Of a stretch of DNA of 64,000 nt, positions 62,688 through 64,000 are shown one piece after another (position 1 is the first letter of the stretch; each line of letters begins with the position of its first letter). Under the pieces are notes generated by a model that saw nothing but the letters and a program-made list of their open reading frames with translations, did no database searches and had not been told where the DNA came from. Source of the stretch: Crotalaria pallida. Lineage: Eukaryota; Streptophyta; Magnoliopsida; Fabales; Fabaceae. Where the stretch lies: assembly GCA_037953625.1 (NCBI GenBank), contig CM075656.1, positions 76,341,001-76,405,000 of the forward strand, written 5' to 3'. Position numbers and translations under genes: made by a program.

Positions 62688-63452
62688 TTAATTTTTTTTT
62701 GGCCTGTAAATTACATTTTGCAAACTAATCAACCTTCATCGGTTTAATACTTTTATGTTTAAATGTGTGATTTGTGTCCTTTTTATATCGCTCTTCTTAT
62801 CATCTTTTAATACTATAATGCCAAGAAAACAATGTTATAGTCATTTACCTTTTAGAGTTTGTCCCTAGCTGTGATGCTACATTGTTTATTCCATCACACT
62901 AATTGTTGGCTATTTATCTTATTTTGACCGTTTTTCACCTTTTTAATGTTCCAGTATGCGTAACTCATTACGTGGTCGGATCCTCTTTTTCAATTATTTA
63001 ATACCATGTGTTTGATTTTGATTCTTTATCTTTAATAATATCATGCAAAGCTAACTCCTAATCTATAATCAAACATTGTACAACAACGAGATTTTCCTTA
63101 TTCCTTGTATTTTTTATTGGTTATGAATTTTAATTTCTTTTGGTCGTCCACATCCGAATATACTGGTGTGTTGTCTCAATTCATTGTTTTATAGTTTTAC
63201 CGATCTAATATCAACTTCAATATTCTTAATGATACAAAAGCCGAGCTTTTAAATTATTACCTTTTAAAATCTTATCCCTATATGCGATTTTTATTTATTG
63301 TAATCTTTTAGTGATGAGCCTTTTTTGGCAGATCTTATTAATTTTGTTAATTTGTTTACCCACCATTTTTTTTCAAATTAATATATGACCAGCTCAATGT
63401 GTTAAATTAATTTCATGATATTTTAATTGACTGAGATTTAATCTATCGTATT

Positions 63453-63910
63453 TGATGAGCAAGTTAACACATATAACTCCGAGCTTAAGCGGTGCTTGCT
63501 TGAACTTAGATGATACGAAAGAGTATAAGGAGAATACTGAACTTGCTCGGCGTTTGCTATTATATATTTGATGACCAAGTTAACATCGAGATTACTGAGC
63601 TTGCTCGGAACTTGCTCGTTACTGAACTTGCATTTAGTAACATCATTGAACTTGTTTGCACCTTTCTCCGCATAGTTCATGAACAATATACCAGCTAGGA
63701 TGCCGAGACTATGTCGATATTTGCTTTGACTTAGCTAGGTCTCAATAGCAAGTTAACAGTGACGTTACCGATTTTGCTCAGTCCTTCGTTCTCTTTGTTT
63801 AATAAGCAAGCTAATTGTGGGAACACTGGGTTTGCTGGGCAGCTGTTCTGTTTTTGTTGTTAAGCAAACTAACAGCGAGAACACCGACACTTGATAGGTA
63901 TTTGTTCGGA
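63453..63910 (+). repeat. degenerate tandem repeats in the Helitron 3' region
   Basis: Five related units start near 63455, 63571, 63746, 63802 and 63861. Each begins A(T)RAGCAAGTTAACA-like, continues with a GAGAACACCGA or GAGATTACTGA-like piece, then CTTGCTCGG. Half-units lie between them. Unit length is about 55-60 bp where adjacent. No coding. Confidence 0.6.
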
Positions 63911-64000
63911 CCCTGCTCAACGTGGTACATTGATTTACTGATCTGTTTGTAGAGATAATTATAACTTATGCTGTGGTAATGTTGTGGTCTTATTATCATT

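Larger units (their letters stand above)
53484..64000 (+). mobile_element. autonomous-type plant Helitron, decayed, 3' end not reached
   Basis: Contains in order an RPA-like gene, a Rep/helicase gene and a tandem-repeat tail, all on the plus strand, a known plant Helitron gene set. A candidate 5' terminus is A/TCATAATCTATTACTTAAC at 53484, chosen because it follows the MITE end; it is not proven. No hairpin plus CTRR end is seen before 64000. The spacers 56425-57044 and 62688-63450 are AT-rich without genes. Confidence 0.75.

Noticed and set aside
1..64000. LTR retrotransposon or endogenous virus
   Set aside because: I found no paired long terminal repeats, primer-binding site, or gag/pol motifs in the window.

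Overview
The window is nuclear DNA of a flowering plant. The evidence is GT-AG introns, an intron-bearing elongator tRNA-Met, very AT-rich intergenic DNA full of small DNA transposons, and plant-specific gene families. The gene content and the repeat families (MULE-type MITEs starting GGCTTAATTA, tRNA-derived SINEs, legume-style hAT MITEs) suggest a dicot, most likely a legume. I cannot assign a genus from sequence alone.

Layout. 1-4 kb: Stowaway-like MITEs, the tRNA-Met gene and a 741-bp MULE foldback element. 4.1-17.8 kb: a tandem pair of four-exon NRT1/PTR (NPF5.2/PTR3-like) transporter genes on the + strand, both apparently intact (597 and 590 residues as I join them). Their introns and the DNA between them are packed with MITEs. 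The core promoter of the second gene is a TA array interrupted by a 1.2-kb nested MITE pair. 18.7-25.1 kb (- strand): a 13-exon BARD1 gene (RING, extended PHD finger, two BRCT domains; 695 residues). 28.0-29.1 kb (- strand): an intronless F-box/kelch gene. 29-39 kb: a repeat-rich interval with a 352-bp tandem duplication, a roughly 205-bp tandem array, Helitron-like non-autonomous elements with exon-like fragments, and a 1-kb hAT-type element. 39.2-45.9 kb (+ strand): a 15-exon phospholipid:sterol acyltransferase (PSAT1) gene, 633 residues. 47-53.5 kb: MULE MITEs, a SINE with a 15-bp target duplication, and a small relic of an hAT transposase. About 53.5 kb to the window end: a large autonomous-type Helitron carrying an RPA-like gene followed by a Rep/helicase gene. 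Both are broken by stops, and the Rep/helicase gene also by frameshifts and a 645-bp hAT MITE.

How the parts relate. BARD1 and PSAT1 are neighbours in Arabidopsis too (At1g04020 and At1g04010), so this looks like an old conserved block later filled with transposons and an F-box gene. The two hAT MITE copies (NPF promoter and Helitron Rep exon) are closely similar and both have perfect 8-bp target duplications, so they tie two distant places in the window to the same recent mobilisation. I found no complete LTR retrotransposon, no CRISPR array and no bacterial-type system. The most unusual items are the Helitron with its record of decay, the MITE-split NPF promoter, and the exon-like fragments at 34.8-36.2 kb.
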